A DNA stretch of 64,000 bases from positions 15,182,378-15,246,377 of the forward strand of contig OY755240.1 in assembly GCA_963576725.1 (NCBI GenBank). Direction: 5' to 3'. A program made the translations under genes and the position numbers. This DNA comes from Azorinus chamasolen. Its lineage: Eukaryota; Mollusca; Bivalvia; Cardiida; Solecurtidae. Positions 25,121 to 35,889 of the stretch are shown in pieces (within the stretch, counting starts at the first letter, position 1; every line of letters starts with the position of its first letter). The notes under the pieces were generated by a model. That model did not search any database. It was not told where the DNA came from and saw only the letters and a program-made list of their open reading frames with translations.

Positions 25121-26042
25121 GTAAGCAAGCAGAGCAGATCCTGATCAGACGGTTCCTATAGGAGCCATCAGATCTGGCCCCCCTCTGCTAGCAAATGCGC
25201 AGAAAGGCGTGTGTATTGAAAAAGTGATATCCCTTTCTCTAGTGGACATATATGAATTGATAACTTCATTAATATTCATTAACTTGTCATGATGTTGTTA
25301 TTTGTTACATGAATGTTCGTGGAGTAACAGCTCGAAGACTGGCAATTTCACTTCATTTTAGTGGTTTGCCTTAACCCTGTCCTTCATATAAATGTTTTTC
25401 ATACCTTTGCAACAGAGTAAATTCAGATCAAATTAACCCTGTGGAGCAGACATATCGGAGTTTGCTCTGTTTGCTTATGAAATTATAATAAATTTGATTT
25501 TATATTTTTTACCAATAGCAAAATTCCTGTGTACATATGCCAATAAGAAAAGTATACTTATAAATATCCATGATGTCATTATTTTTTACATGACTATTCA
25601 TCCTGATAATCATTACAGAGACTTCACTGTGATTAGATAATAATTTATTTTCCAGCCAATTTTGGTCCATGGAGTCTCGGACCACAGCATGGATTTGCAA
25701 GAATCAAGCGTTGGGCTTTGGAGTCTAATGACAAGGTGAGATTTACAGTGATAACTCTTTAATTTCAGCTCCTGAAGGAGCCGTCTGATCAGGGGCTGCT
25801 CTGTTCGCTTATGAAATAATATACATCTGATTATTCAGTATTTGCCATTGTAAAAATAGTCCTTATTCATAGTGTCGTTATTAAATGTCAGCTAATTCAT
25901 AGTCATTCATAGTAAAGGATTAAATTGTATGTATGGCACCAGACTGTGAGAGAAATGCAAAAATCGGTCTTGATATCATTGCTACACTTTCGTGAATACA
26001 ATATACTTATATGTACTTATTTAGAAAATGAAATATGTTTAA

Positions 26043-26268
26043 CCCTTTACTTCATAAATAAGCATTTCTACACCATTGCAAACAGAGAAGACCCAGATCA
26101 GACGGCTCCTATGGGAGCCATCTAATCAGGGTCTGCCTTGTTGCTTACAAAATAATATACATGTAGATATAATTCTACATGCCATGTCCAAACAGTTTTG
26201 TGTTAAATTGTCATGATAAAACTCATAGATGTCATTATTTCTGACATTAATATTCACGAAGTAAAGGG
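26043..26268. mobile_element. piggyBac-like MITE
   Basis: It is 226 bp with TTAA at 26,039-26,042 and 26,269-26,272. The ends are CCCTTTACTTCATAAATAAG and CACGAAGTAAAGGG. The central palindrome reads GCAAACAGAGAAGACCC..GACGGCTCCTATGGGAGCC. It lies in the intron after the exon at 25,656-25,735. Confidence 0.8.
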
Positions 26269-27641
26269 TTAATATCAAACTTAACCATTTGAATGCTGGA
26301 AACGAGTGTAGGGTCAGATCAGAGGGCTCTGAGAGGAGCCGTACTATCAGGGTCTGCTGTGTTTGTCAATCAAATTCATCTCACAAATTATTACCTTTCA
26401 TTTCCAATGGACACCCATAGTTATATACAGATGAGGCGTTTCCTGTTACAATATTCACTGTTGAAAGGCAGTTGCATATGGCTAATATCTAGATGCATTT
26501 GATGCATTGCAAGGTTGTTATTCCTGTCCTCCATGAATATTCAAATGAAACAATAATGACGACAGGAATATTAATTAGATTAATTTGTTACAATAGCACA
26601 TGGAAACAGAAATTTAAGCCATGTCAGAAACTGTAGAATTATATTTAAATTATTCCATAAACAAACGGAGCGGACCCTGATCTACTATGTTTGCAAAGGT
26701 ATAGAAAAACATATTTATGGAGTGTAGGGTTAAAATGCATTCTATGGAGTAAAGGGTTGAATTCTCAGATTTCAAAGGCATCAAATTGTAAATATGCACA
26801 CCTAAATAAGGGAGTCCTGCTTTATTGGACCACTTTTTAGAAATTTCTTTTGTCTGCAAAATTGTTATATGCAGAACCCATCTTAGGCAGCCGTTCATTT
26901 ATCGAATACAGGAATCTTAAAAAGTAGGTGGTTGCTAAATGCAGGGCAAAGTAATAGAAAAAAGCTCCTATAGGAGCTTTTGACATTACCTCTGCCTGAA
27001 TTAAGCTACCACCTGCCTGACAGATCCATAATAAGATAATTTTATGGCTACTTCAGACAGGTTCCACTGTATTCTACTGTTTTTCAGATTATATTTTTCT
27101 TTTACCTCTTTCGAAAAAAAATCTGTGTCATATGGTTTTGATCCCACTGAAATGCCCACCACTTGTTTGACCAGTATCTCCTCTCCACCTGTTTCTACAC
27201 GTGAAAGAAAACAATTAGATACCATTGTGAGAACGTTAACCGGTAGCCTGCTGTGCAAATTATGTTTACAGAATTTTCACCTACTACATTTTCAAATTTC
27301 AAGCTATAATCAATGTGTCTGCCAAAATGCAATAAGGGTGGTAAACAGTTTGGATCCGGATGGGACTTCATCTGGATCCAAACTGTTTGCGTAGGTATTC
27401 GCTCATCTGTCAATAGCAGGCTAACTATCAAATTAGACTGACAAAGTGACTAAGTTTGTCAGAATACTTTGGGCAATTTGGAAAATCTAGGTTTTTGCAT
27501 TTTAATTCGTTGAATGTTTTAGGATAAGGATGGTCAGGTTGTTGCCATCTTTTCATTGGTTGATGATGAGGAAACACGAACAATGTGGAACTATAAGTAG
27601 ATACACATTTTAACTCTTTGTATTAAAAATGAAGTAAAATT

Positions 27642-27833
27642 CAGTAAAACCTCCTAAACAGGATGTTACAATTTATATAAATATCAGTCTTGAAGACGGG
27701 CGGTAGCTTAATGCAGGAGAAAAGTCATACAGAAAGCTCCTTTAGCAGCTTCCTAACCTGCCTTAACCTGTTACATGCCCCATAATATCTAAATTATTCT
27801 CTACTAGAATTCCGGTTAAGAGGGGTTTTATTG
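27642..27833. mobile_element. pogo-like MITE, uninterrupted copy B
   Basis: It is about 192 bp with terminal inverted repeats CAGTAAAACCTCCTAAAC and GGTTAAGAGGGGTTTTATTG (reverse complement CAATAAAACCCCTC). The central palindrome around TTAATGCAGGAG..AGCTCCTTTAGCAGC is imperfect. Related copies are at 5,449-5,602, 31,167-31,312, 7,120-7,205 and 600-735. Confidence 0.7.
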
Positions 27834-27964
27834 TAAGTGTAAATTTCTGACAAATATTGACCCAATTGTTTTTGCCCAAGGAACATAATTATTTTAAAAA
27901 TACTGGAGTTAATTGTACTTTGGGAATCAATGCAGATGGCAATGTTGTCAACTGAAAGTTTTAA

Positions 27965-28213
27965 CCCTTTACTCCATAAATATGCCTTTTACGCCTTTGC
28001 AAACAGAGTAGACCCAGATCAGACAGCTCCTATAGCCATAATAGGAGCAGTCTGATCAGGGTCTGCTCTGATTGCTTATGACATAATATAGATATGAGAT
28101 AACAGTTTCTGCCTTGGCTAAAATTCCTTGTGTCCATGTGCTATGATACAAATTAATCTAATTAATATTCATGACATTATTATTTCTTACATGAATATTC
28201 ATGGCGTAAAGGG
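27965..28213. mobile_element. piggyBac-like MITE (copy B of the same insertion)
   Basis: It is 249 bp with perfect TTAA on both sides (27,961-27,964 and 28,214-28,217) and ends CCCTTTACTCCATAAATATG / CATGGCGTAAAGGG. It is allelic in position to 2,922-3,170, so it pre-dates the duplication. Confidence 0.8.
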
Positions 28214-30178
28214 TTAAATGAGTTATTATCATGATTCTCTTATGAATAGAAATGAACGAAATGCCTTGTTAACCATTCACCTGATGAATATTCATATAAG
28301 AAATAATGACCTTATAAATATGTATATGCTGTATTTTTATGGCATGATGTTTTACATGAATACAATAAATTGTATAATCAGACCTATATAATGACATTGG
28401 TTTTGGTCTGCCGTTTACTAAGGAGTGCAAATGTGTTTCTGTCAAATACAGGGTTTAAATATGATGCATGCAACAATTCATTTTTATGGAGTGTACTGTG
28501 CAATCTTTCCAGCCAATCCTTTGACTTAACTCTTTACTTAATGAATATTCAGGTAAAACAGAATTACATAATATATATTAATTAAAAGGTTTTGTTGTAT
28601 TTTGTAATGGTATATGACCACAGAGATGTTTTGGCATGGCAGAAACGACAGAATCGGGTCTGTATATTTTAATAAGAAATGAGAGCCAATTCTCATCAGA
28701 AAGCTTCTGTAGGAATTGTCTGATTGTGGTGTGCTCTGTTTGTAATGTCAAAACAAGTCTCTGTCGGGTAAAGTATAGCATGCAGTATGTTATCGAGGTA
28801 TACATATGTGTGTGTAGAACCTTACCAACTGCCACATTTCTACACTCTTTGCTTGGTCTATTAATTTTCTTATTGATATTGACAATATAGACCATGTAAT
28901 CCCATGCATCAACTTTAACAGCTTGCAACATATTGCAATTTAGCTCAATAAAAACACGGTTCATTTATTACTCTCAGTACTTTGAATTATTAACTTTGTA
29001 CTCACTAACGTATTTATCTATCACAATAAAGCCCCTCTTATGTAACTACTGTATGAATAAGCATATATAAATATCAAACAGTTGTTTTAAATGCAGGACA
29101 GAAGTAATGCAGAAAGCTCAACCTATTCTAAGCTGCATCTGCCTTATAGACCAATAATTAGACCTCTTTTTGGTGGCTGTTATAGAAGGGGTTTACTGTA
29201 GAAATATATATCATTTTCAGATTCAAAGTATTGTATACCGTTGTCCTTGGAAAGGATTCCCTGAAACTGACTTTAGATGTCACAAACAGAGGTGTGTAAT
29301 AAACTGCTCTACTTAACTCTTCGAATATTTCCATGTGGTTAGTGGCAGTCATTGCAAACTTATTTCCCCTTGAACTTTTAGTAATAATTTGTCATTTTAG
29401 CATGAAACAGGGCTAGTTAGTATCGCAAACCTTTCCTAAAACTTTAAAGTTATTTAATTTTTATTTGCCATTCAAAATTAACTATAGATTGATGTAGAAT
29501 GCACACTTTCCAAGTGATTAGCGCCAGTCATTACAAAATTTCTTCCTGAACTTTGAGTATTTTTTGTTATTTGCCACTGTAACATGGGTAGGTGGTGCCG
29601 CTTACTTAATTAAAGTTTATATACATAACCTCTCTGAGGTGTGTTTTGTGCATTTCGTAATTTTCATTTGCCTGTCTGCAGGTTAAATGGAGTTACCTGC
29701 CTTTGAATTAAATTTTGTAAAGGTATACCTGTGAACTTGCTTCTACAATTTTCATTAGATTTGTATGAAAGTTTGTATTTTGTCCCAAAAAACAACAGAA
29801 CCTGTGATTAAGATATGCAAGTTATCCCATGTCTGTCAATATTGCTATAAACTTTAAGTAAAAGTGTATACATGTGGCTTAGTAGAGACATTTTGTCATA
29901 TATTGTCTAAATTTTGTGTAAACATCGGTTTTTAAGATATCATCATTTACAGGAAAGCATCCAAAACTCCGTTTTAAACTTGATGTAGGCATTGACAAGC
30001 AATGTATGCATATCATGTTAAAATAGATTTTAGATGCATTCAATTTCATGATTTTGAAATAATGTACGTGTAATCATGTTTGAGACCTGACTCTTTTGTA
30101 ATGGCCTCTCTCGTTGGTTATGGATGGAAATGTGTCTATGGTTACTGAATGTATATCAAAATTAAGTATCTGGTTTGA

Positions 30179-30829
30179 GAGGAAATTAGATATTTGTATT
30201 TTGCTAGTTCTGTCGTACCCCAAATGACTACTCCACAGCTGCTCTGACCTGAATAGTCATCGAGTACATGCCTACGATGTCAAGTTTATTCTTTTGCAAA
30301 CAAAACAGTTGTGTATGATTAATATCCACTGGTAATTGTATTTTCTTGCGATTGATCTTTTAAATGTCGCAGTAGAAGTGTTTCAAATAGTTTTCCCGTA
30401 CTTTTAAATTATGACGTCATTTACATGATGACGTCGCTTGTTTACTTCTAATAGCGTTCATTTTCAAATCATTTTCATTTTGGCATACATCGTTACGCAT
30501 GTTGTGGTGTTGTCTGGAGGGGGAATTTTATTTACATTTTGACTTTGGTGAAAGTGGGATAAGGACGAGGTTGGGTACCCATAAACCAGGTTCAAGTCCC
30601 CCAGTAGCCCTTTTTTATTGCTTTTGGCTGCTGGCCGTTCCAAGGCGGCACTCCTGCTTTCAGCCTACGGTCAATTTTGTTTTTTAATATGCTTAATGTT
30701 TAATGTGTTTCGTCTTGATATGCGTCCTGTTATGTTTTGTCTTGTGGCTTTATCGTTTCTCGTTAGATGGTGTTTGATGCGGTGTCATTCCGTGTGTGGC
30801 TCTCCCTGTTTGACTATTTTTCCATATTG
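30179..30829 (+). mobile_element. Diverged Penelope-like 3' tail
   Basis: This is an insertion of about 650 bp in copy B; copy A reads straight through at about 5,126 (ggtttgag to gagtacc). Shared tail landmarks are GCTCTGACCT..GAGTACAT, 'aaaccaggttcaagtccccc', 'ctggccgttccaaggcggcactc' and the end 'tatttttccat'. It is clearly more diverged than the other copies and lacks RT coding sequence. A tRNA box-B-like string (GGTTCAAGTCC) is present near 30,590. Confidence 0.65.
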
Positions 30830-32426
30830 AGTACCACTCAGTTGTAAGGAATCAATACCTTGTGACTTTGACAGTTAATATGTTCCTTTGTAACTAACAG
30901 AAAATTGACTAAGTATTGTCCAGTGAAAAACCCAAGCATTGACTTGACTTGCATTGGATGTGTTTGTAAACAGCCTCACTCTGGTTATCTTTTAGGTGAC
31001 GATACTTTGAATTTACAACACTGATGCACTCCTATTTCAATGTGGACATTGGAAAAACAAAAATCTCAGGACTTGGGGATCTCAAATATAAGGATAAGGT
31101 TTGTGTACTGAGGCCATATACATATATCAAGTGAACATATCTATGTGAAAAATTGTAACAAATACAGTAAAACATCTTTAAACGGGAGAGAATATTTTAG
31201 ATACTTTTAGGCAGGAGGCTGCTTAATGGAGGAACTTTCTGCATGACCTGCATCCTGCATTATAGACAGATATCAATACTAATACAAATGGTCGGTTTAG
31301 AGAGGTTTGACTTTACTTCAATACCCTCTTTATCAAAGTACAATAAAGTCGGAGGGAATCAATAAAATGCAGATATTGGTTACCCTTACAACCATTTTCC
31401 TAATGAACATTTATGCATGAATTGATCCATTCATAAATATTCATTTAGTGATAACTCCTACAGGAGCCGTCTGCATTGGGTCTACTCTGTTTGCAAATGT
31501 GTGGAAAGACATTTATGTGAAAGAAAGGGTTAATCCTTTCTATCATGTAAATTCCTTTTCACGCGTTTATTCTGTCAAAATTAATCACATATATTTTATA
31601 TTGGGCGTATTGCCCTTGCGACTATTTATATTACTTATTGTATAAAGACCATTGGTTGATTGATATCCATGCATGGCTCGACTCAGTTTGACTGTTAAAT
31701 TAATTCTTATATTCAAACTATAAAGTAGAATGTTTGCCATGGTAAGCAATAGAGATTCTGTAACGTATAAGCAAACTAGCAAACCCTTATAATGAAGTCC
31801 TTGCAGGAGCAGTCTGGTCTGGGTCAACTCTGTGTGTAAAAACTTCAGCATGTGTTAAGCAATTCAAAGACCTGGTTATATTTCTTCTATGGTAGTTCTT
31901 CTGATTCTGATTACCTGTACAACAAATATGATTATTTTCCTGCTCAAATCTAGGTGACACCAGGTGACTATACAGAAGGGAGAGAACTGGTACACATTGA
32001 TCATGAGTATGACAGGTATGATTGTGAATTGTGTATGAAATTGTATAAACAACGAACAACAATGTATAGGGGATACTGAGAGCTTTATTTCTACGATTCA
32101 TAACTAACTACAGTTCCAAACTAAAAAGTAAGCGCGCACATACATGATAAAGAGATAGCTCATCTTGCGCATATAGTAAACATAAATCATAATCTTTGCG
32201 CATGTAATAAACATAAATCATAAAACATTGTCCATGCATGTATCAAATGCATTATACATTACACAGCGAAATAATATTACTTAATATAAACAATATGAAT
32301 GAATGAATGATTGATTGAATGATTGAATATATCGTCCAATACACCAAAAAGTAGGAGTAGGGTAGGGTAAAAAACACACGTAATCTCTAACTAATGTCTA
32401 CGTAAGGTAGGTGAGTAATTGAAATT

Positions 32427-33377
32427 TCATAAGGCAGTTAACATGGTATTTGTGAGTTTCAACCTAGACTGAAAGCTGCTGTCAATATATTTCAAATAAC
32501 AATTTGAACGCCAATCGCCCAGTAGTTTTATGGAGTCTGCGGAAAATCCTAACTCATAGCAGAACGTGGCCCCACCCCTTCTATAGCTGTGATTTGAAAT
32601 CTGATCGGGGCTGACCCCTGCTTGTCTCAAGCAGGCGTGAACTCTGTTAAGAAATAACTTGCTATGCATGGCTTTTAATTGGCCGTTAGACATAAACATG
32701 AAGGCGGGGCCATCGGCACTTGCGTTGGCTGTCAGACTGAAGCAGTTAAAAATGGCTTGCACTGGACAGAGTGAATTTAATGGTTTACGCGGCAAAGGTA
32801 CACCAAATGACCGCTCCTGAAATTGATTAACTTTGCTCCAGCGCAAACACAGAGAAACTCCCCAAGGGAAAAATTTTACATCGCGGCGCCTAAGGTGTTT
32901 TTCGGAGAGAAACTTTTCTGGCATGACATTACTTTTACGTAATAGTCCAAAAAACATACATAGACTTAAAGCCCAAACTGTGGCGTCTAGAGATGATTTC
33001 AAGTTTAATTTTGACAGCAACTTTCGTAGCAAGCAAGGAGTTATAGGTTGTTTTCTATTAACATTGTCCCCTAGGCACCGTCTTATACCCTTTAAGGTGC
33101 AATTCAAAGCAAAGTCATTTAAAATGGGGTTAGGCAACCCCCATTCGGCATGGAGAAGTCGAACAATATTCAAGTACTGTTTAATTGAGGCAAACTTTAA
33201 CGTTTGTGCTAAATAAGCAGCATAGCGACATAGCGTAGTAGAAGAAGCTGGTACTGCTGAGTAACCCATTCTTGTGCAAAAGTTAATATATGAGTTCCTA
33301 TGGGTTTTGTAGGCTTTCTTTGTGTTGTCGGCAAAAGCACAGCCCAGGTACTGTTTTACTGCATTGTCAAGTTCCAT
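32427..33377 (-). CDS. DIRS-like tyrosine recombinase (316 aa)
   Basis: This is the third ORF and the presumed integrase, which would insert a circular DNA intermediate. Residues 1-105 resemble a core-binding (SAM-like) domain. The catalytic domain carries R147 (GLLRKSN), a likely Lys near 182, the H263-x-x-R266 box (HSYRRGG), W289 in the His/Trp position (LGDWRS) and the nucleophile Y297 (LKYID). The set is complete. The start ATG at 33,377 is 26 bases past the RT stop, in another frame. A 'tttcag' acceptor-like string sits just before it, so expression by splicing or re-initiation is possible. Confidence 0.85.
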   Translation of the reverse strand: MELDNAVKQYLGCAFADNTKKAYKTHRNSYINFCTRMGYSAVPASSTTLCRYAAYLAQTLKFASIKQYLNIVRLLHAEWGLPNPILNDFALNCTLKGIRRCLGDNVNRKQPITPCLLRKLLSKLNLKSSLDATVWALSLCMFFGLLRKSNVMPEKFLSEKHLRRRDVKFFPWGVSLCLRWSKVNQFQERSFGVPLPRKPLNSLCPVQAIFNCFSLTANASADGPAFMFMSNGQLKAMHSKLFLNRVHACLRQAGVSPDQISNHSYRRGGATFCYELGFSADSIKLLGDWRSNCYLKYIDSSFQSRLKLTNTMLTAL

Positions 33378-33402
33378 TTCAAATGAACCTGAAATTACAC
33401 AA

Positions 33403-34923
33403 TCAATACCCTGCTTTATTCATATGAAATATAAGTCTATCGACCCCGTTTCTTTCATGGAGACGTGATACACTATCTGCTAAAACGTTAGAAGTGCCTT
33501 TATAGTATACGGCTTTTAAGCGAAAATTGAAAATTGCTGACAACCAAAAAATCCTACGTAATGATGCCATTACCACTGGGTCTCTGCAAGAGCCTTTGTT
33601 AATTATGGAACAAGCGACCATATTGTCAGAATGAACAAACACTTTTTTATTGGCGAATATGTGAGCCCATTGCATAATAGCGGGTTCAAGTGCTAGTACT
33701 TCAAGATAGTTTATCGGGAGGTTAGATGTCCCATTTGACCACGGGGTATACACTATTGATCCTTCATAGAATGCCCCTGCGGCTGTCTTACAGGCATCAA
33801 TAGTCACATATGTCCCAGTGCGGCCATCTATCATGGGCATAGTTCCATTAAAAACACCAAGGAAACGTAACCACCAGATTATGTCCATTTTCATTTCTAG
33901 CGTGACTAATGTACGATGCGAAGAACATCTCAGTTTATTCGCGCAATCAAACAGTCTGCGCATGTGGAATCTGCCACCGTAGACACATTGCGTAATAAAA
34001 TTTAACTTTCCGGCTAAACTTTGTATTTGTCGTTTTGTCACTTTTTTTGATGACATGAAATATTCCAAATGTGATTTTATATCTGCGACCTTTTCCTGTG
34101 GTACACTAATTGTCATGTCGTTGGAATTTAAAAATATTCCGAGAAAACACAGTTTTTGGGTAGGTCCCTCAACCTTTTTGTAATTTATGGCGAATCCTAA
34201 TTCACGTAAAAGCTTTAACAGCATATTCAAGGCTGTTTCACATTCTTCGTAGGTTTTCCCCACCACAATTAAATCATCGAGATACACTACAATTGACTTA
34301 AATCCTTTCTTACGCATAATATCACGAACTGACTGTGTAATTTTGTTGAAAATTTCTGGGCACTTTGACCCACCGAAAGGCAATCTTTGGTCGACCATAA
34401 AAGTATAGTGGTTATCACCAGTAAATTTCCATTTCAAACCCGTCGCTATAACGTTTGATGGATGGATCTTTACTGATCTATAAGCATACGCAAGGTCGAT
34501 TTTAGCAAAATAGCAGTTAGGGATAGCGAAATCGATAGCGTCCTGAATAGATTGATATTGAAAATGGTTAGTGCACGCGAAGTCATTGACAGAAGAACCT
34601 GTAGGTCTGGAACAATCGTGAATTAGTCGTACCTTTTTTGAATCCTTTTTGGGAATGGCCCCTAAAGCAGACACTATAATAGGTTTTTCCTGTACAATTT
34701 TATAGTGCCCATTGCTCAGTTCCGCTTTTATTTGGGTTTCAGTGCGCGCGCGCATTTCACCGGTGGTGGCAGACTTGTAATTGTCTACATCAACCTGGTT
34801 TACAATTTTCTTATAATCTACAATATGAAACCCATCTTTAATTCCCTTTAGAATAAATTCACGATTGTCACAGTCTATTGGCAGGTTCCTCTCCCAAGCT
34901 TCATAGTTCAGAGCTGTGGACTG
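33403..34923 (-). CDS. DIRS-like reverse transcriptase-RNase H, in frame after the gag UGA
   Basis: The open frame directly follows the gag UGA (506 codons). The first Met is at 34,755, giving 450 residues; numbering here is from that Met. Motifs: fingers region (PIIVSALGAIPKKD, residue 25 on), motif A KIDLAYAY with D87, motif B LPFGGSKCPEIF (about 125), and motif C YLDD with D160/D161. The RNase H acidic residues are D320 (VTIDACKTAAG), E352 (NYLEVLAL), D377 (VHSDN) and D427 (VLADSVSR). All expected catalytic residues are present. The 56 codons before the Met are also free of stops and read like coding sequence, so translation may come from readthrough of the UGA rather than from the internal Met. 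Confidence 0.85.
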   Translation of the reverse strand, partial: QSTALNYEAWERNLPIDCDNREFILKGIKDGFHIVDYKKIVNQVDVDNYKSATTGEMRARTETQIKAELSNGHYKIVQEKPIIVSALGAIPKKDSKKVRLIHDCSRPTGSSVNDFACTNHFQYQSIQDAIDFAIPNCYFAKIDLAYAYRSVKIHPSNVIATGLKWKFTGDNHYTFMVDQRLPFGGSKCPEIFNKITQSVRDIMRKKGFKSIVVYLDDLIVVGKTYEECETALNMLLKLLRELGFAINYKKVEGPTQKLCFLGIFLNSNDMTISVPQEKVADIKSHLEYFMSSKKVTKRQIQSLAGKLNFITQCVYGGRFHMRRLFDCANKLRCSSHRTLVTLEMKMDIIWWLRFLGVFNGTMPMIDGRTGTYVTIDACKTAAGAFYEGSIVYTPWSNGTSNLPINYLEVLALEPAIMQWAHIFANKKVFVHSDNMVACSIINKGSCRDPVVMASLRRIFWLSAIFNFRLKAVYYKGTSNVLADSVSRLHERNGVDRLIFHMNKAGY

Positions 34924-35889
34924 TCACGCGTCGGGTTTGCTTCTCGGGGATTCTGATGTGGGCGTCGTGTTCTTTGGTTGTTGTCTAGCGTGCCTGAAAC
35001 GGCAGTTGACGCCGAAAGGGCAATGTCCCCTTGCTTTGAAAATGCGACAGTCCTCTGTCACTCGTTCGGTCTGTTGGGTTGACTCTATTCTCTGTTTGGC
35101 ACGTTTGGGGATGAGGATTTGTAGTTCCATATGGGGAGAAAAGGTGCCCCATTGGAAACCATGTTCTGCTTGCAGTTCTCTGTAGGAACAGTCGAAATTC
35201 AAAACACTGCTCCATTCATACGTCTCTGCGAACTCGAATAAGCGTGTTGTGTAGGCAAGGTAGTATTCAATGTGTTCTCTTTTTAAATCGCCATTTTGGA
35301 TCAAATAGTTCATTAGTCTCATATTTGCCGCACCCCATTCTTCGATGTAAATCCCCAGATACGGGTGTTCCTCTTCCGTCTTGAGGACCAGGGTATCTGA
35401 AGACTGGCCCGCACGTAAGACGTACTCTTTACGTCTGTTTTGGCGCCTTCTTTTGCATTTCTCCGTTAAGAACTGTGTAATGTGGGTAGCTTTACGCGAC
35501 GTGGCTTTCATTGTCAGGATAGTCCTCGGATCCATGTGGGGGTTCATGGGGTAAGACGGAATTGCTGAATCTGGCTTGCCGTCAGATAAAAGTAAATCAA
35601 GAGTTTTACCTGCGGCCTGTAGGATTTCCTCGTTTGCGGAATCCGGGGTAGCGTTGGCGTCAGTTTGTGGCCTGTCCCATTTTTTTACGTCCGCCATTAT
35701 GATTTTTGCCGAACCAAGCGGCAACCCAAGCTGCCTTAAGTCAGTGATCTCAAGCAATTTAATTGCCTCCATGCTTGTAAGTTCCTCTGTGCGCAGTATT
35801 TGCTTCACACGTCTAGGCAACAGTAACTTATTTGTCCATTCCTCAAAGTTAAACTCCTCGTGTTCCTCGTTCACACTTTCCGACGCCAT
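34924..35889 (-). CDS. DIRS-like element gag-like protein (321 aa)
   Basis: This is the first ORF of the element and the probable structural, nucleic-acid-binding protein. Residues about 15-70 (LLLPRRVKQILR..ITDLRQLGLPLGSAKII) look like a SAM-type helical bundle. Residues about 145-155 are a basic patch (KCKRRRQNRRK). Residues 281-300 form a CCCH zinc finger, C-x8-C-x5-C-x3-H (C281, C290, C296, H300). The start Met at 35,889 is the first in frame and follows an AT-rich leader of about 180 bp. It ends at a UGA (34,924-34,926), after which the same frame stays open into the reverse transcriptase. The gag role is inferred from position and the zinc finger. Confidence 0.75.
   Translation of the reverse strand: MASESVNEEHEEFNFEEWTNKLLLPRRVKQILRTEELTSMEAIKLLEITDLRQLGLPLGSAKIIMADVKKWDRPQTDANATPDSANEEILQAAGKTLDLLLSDGKPDSAIPSYPMNPHMDPRTILTMKATSRKATHITQFLTEKCKRRRQNRRKEYVLRAGQSSDTLVLKTEEEHPYLGIYIEEWGAANMRLMNYLIQNGDLKREHIEYYLAYTTRLFEFAETYEWSSVLNFDCSYRELQAEHGFQWGTFSPHMELQILIPKRAKQRIESTQQTERVTEDCRIFKARGHCPFGVNCRFRHARQQPKNTTPTSESPRSKPDA

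Noticed and set aside
32833..33216. + strand ORF over the recombinase; also 34,916-35,185 and 35,576-35,902 over gag
   Set aside because: Antisense shadows of the real DIRS-like ORFs.
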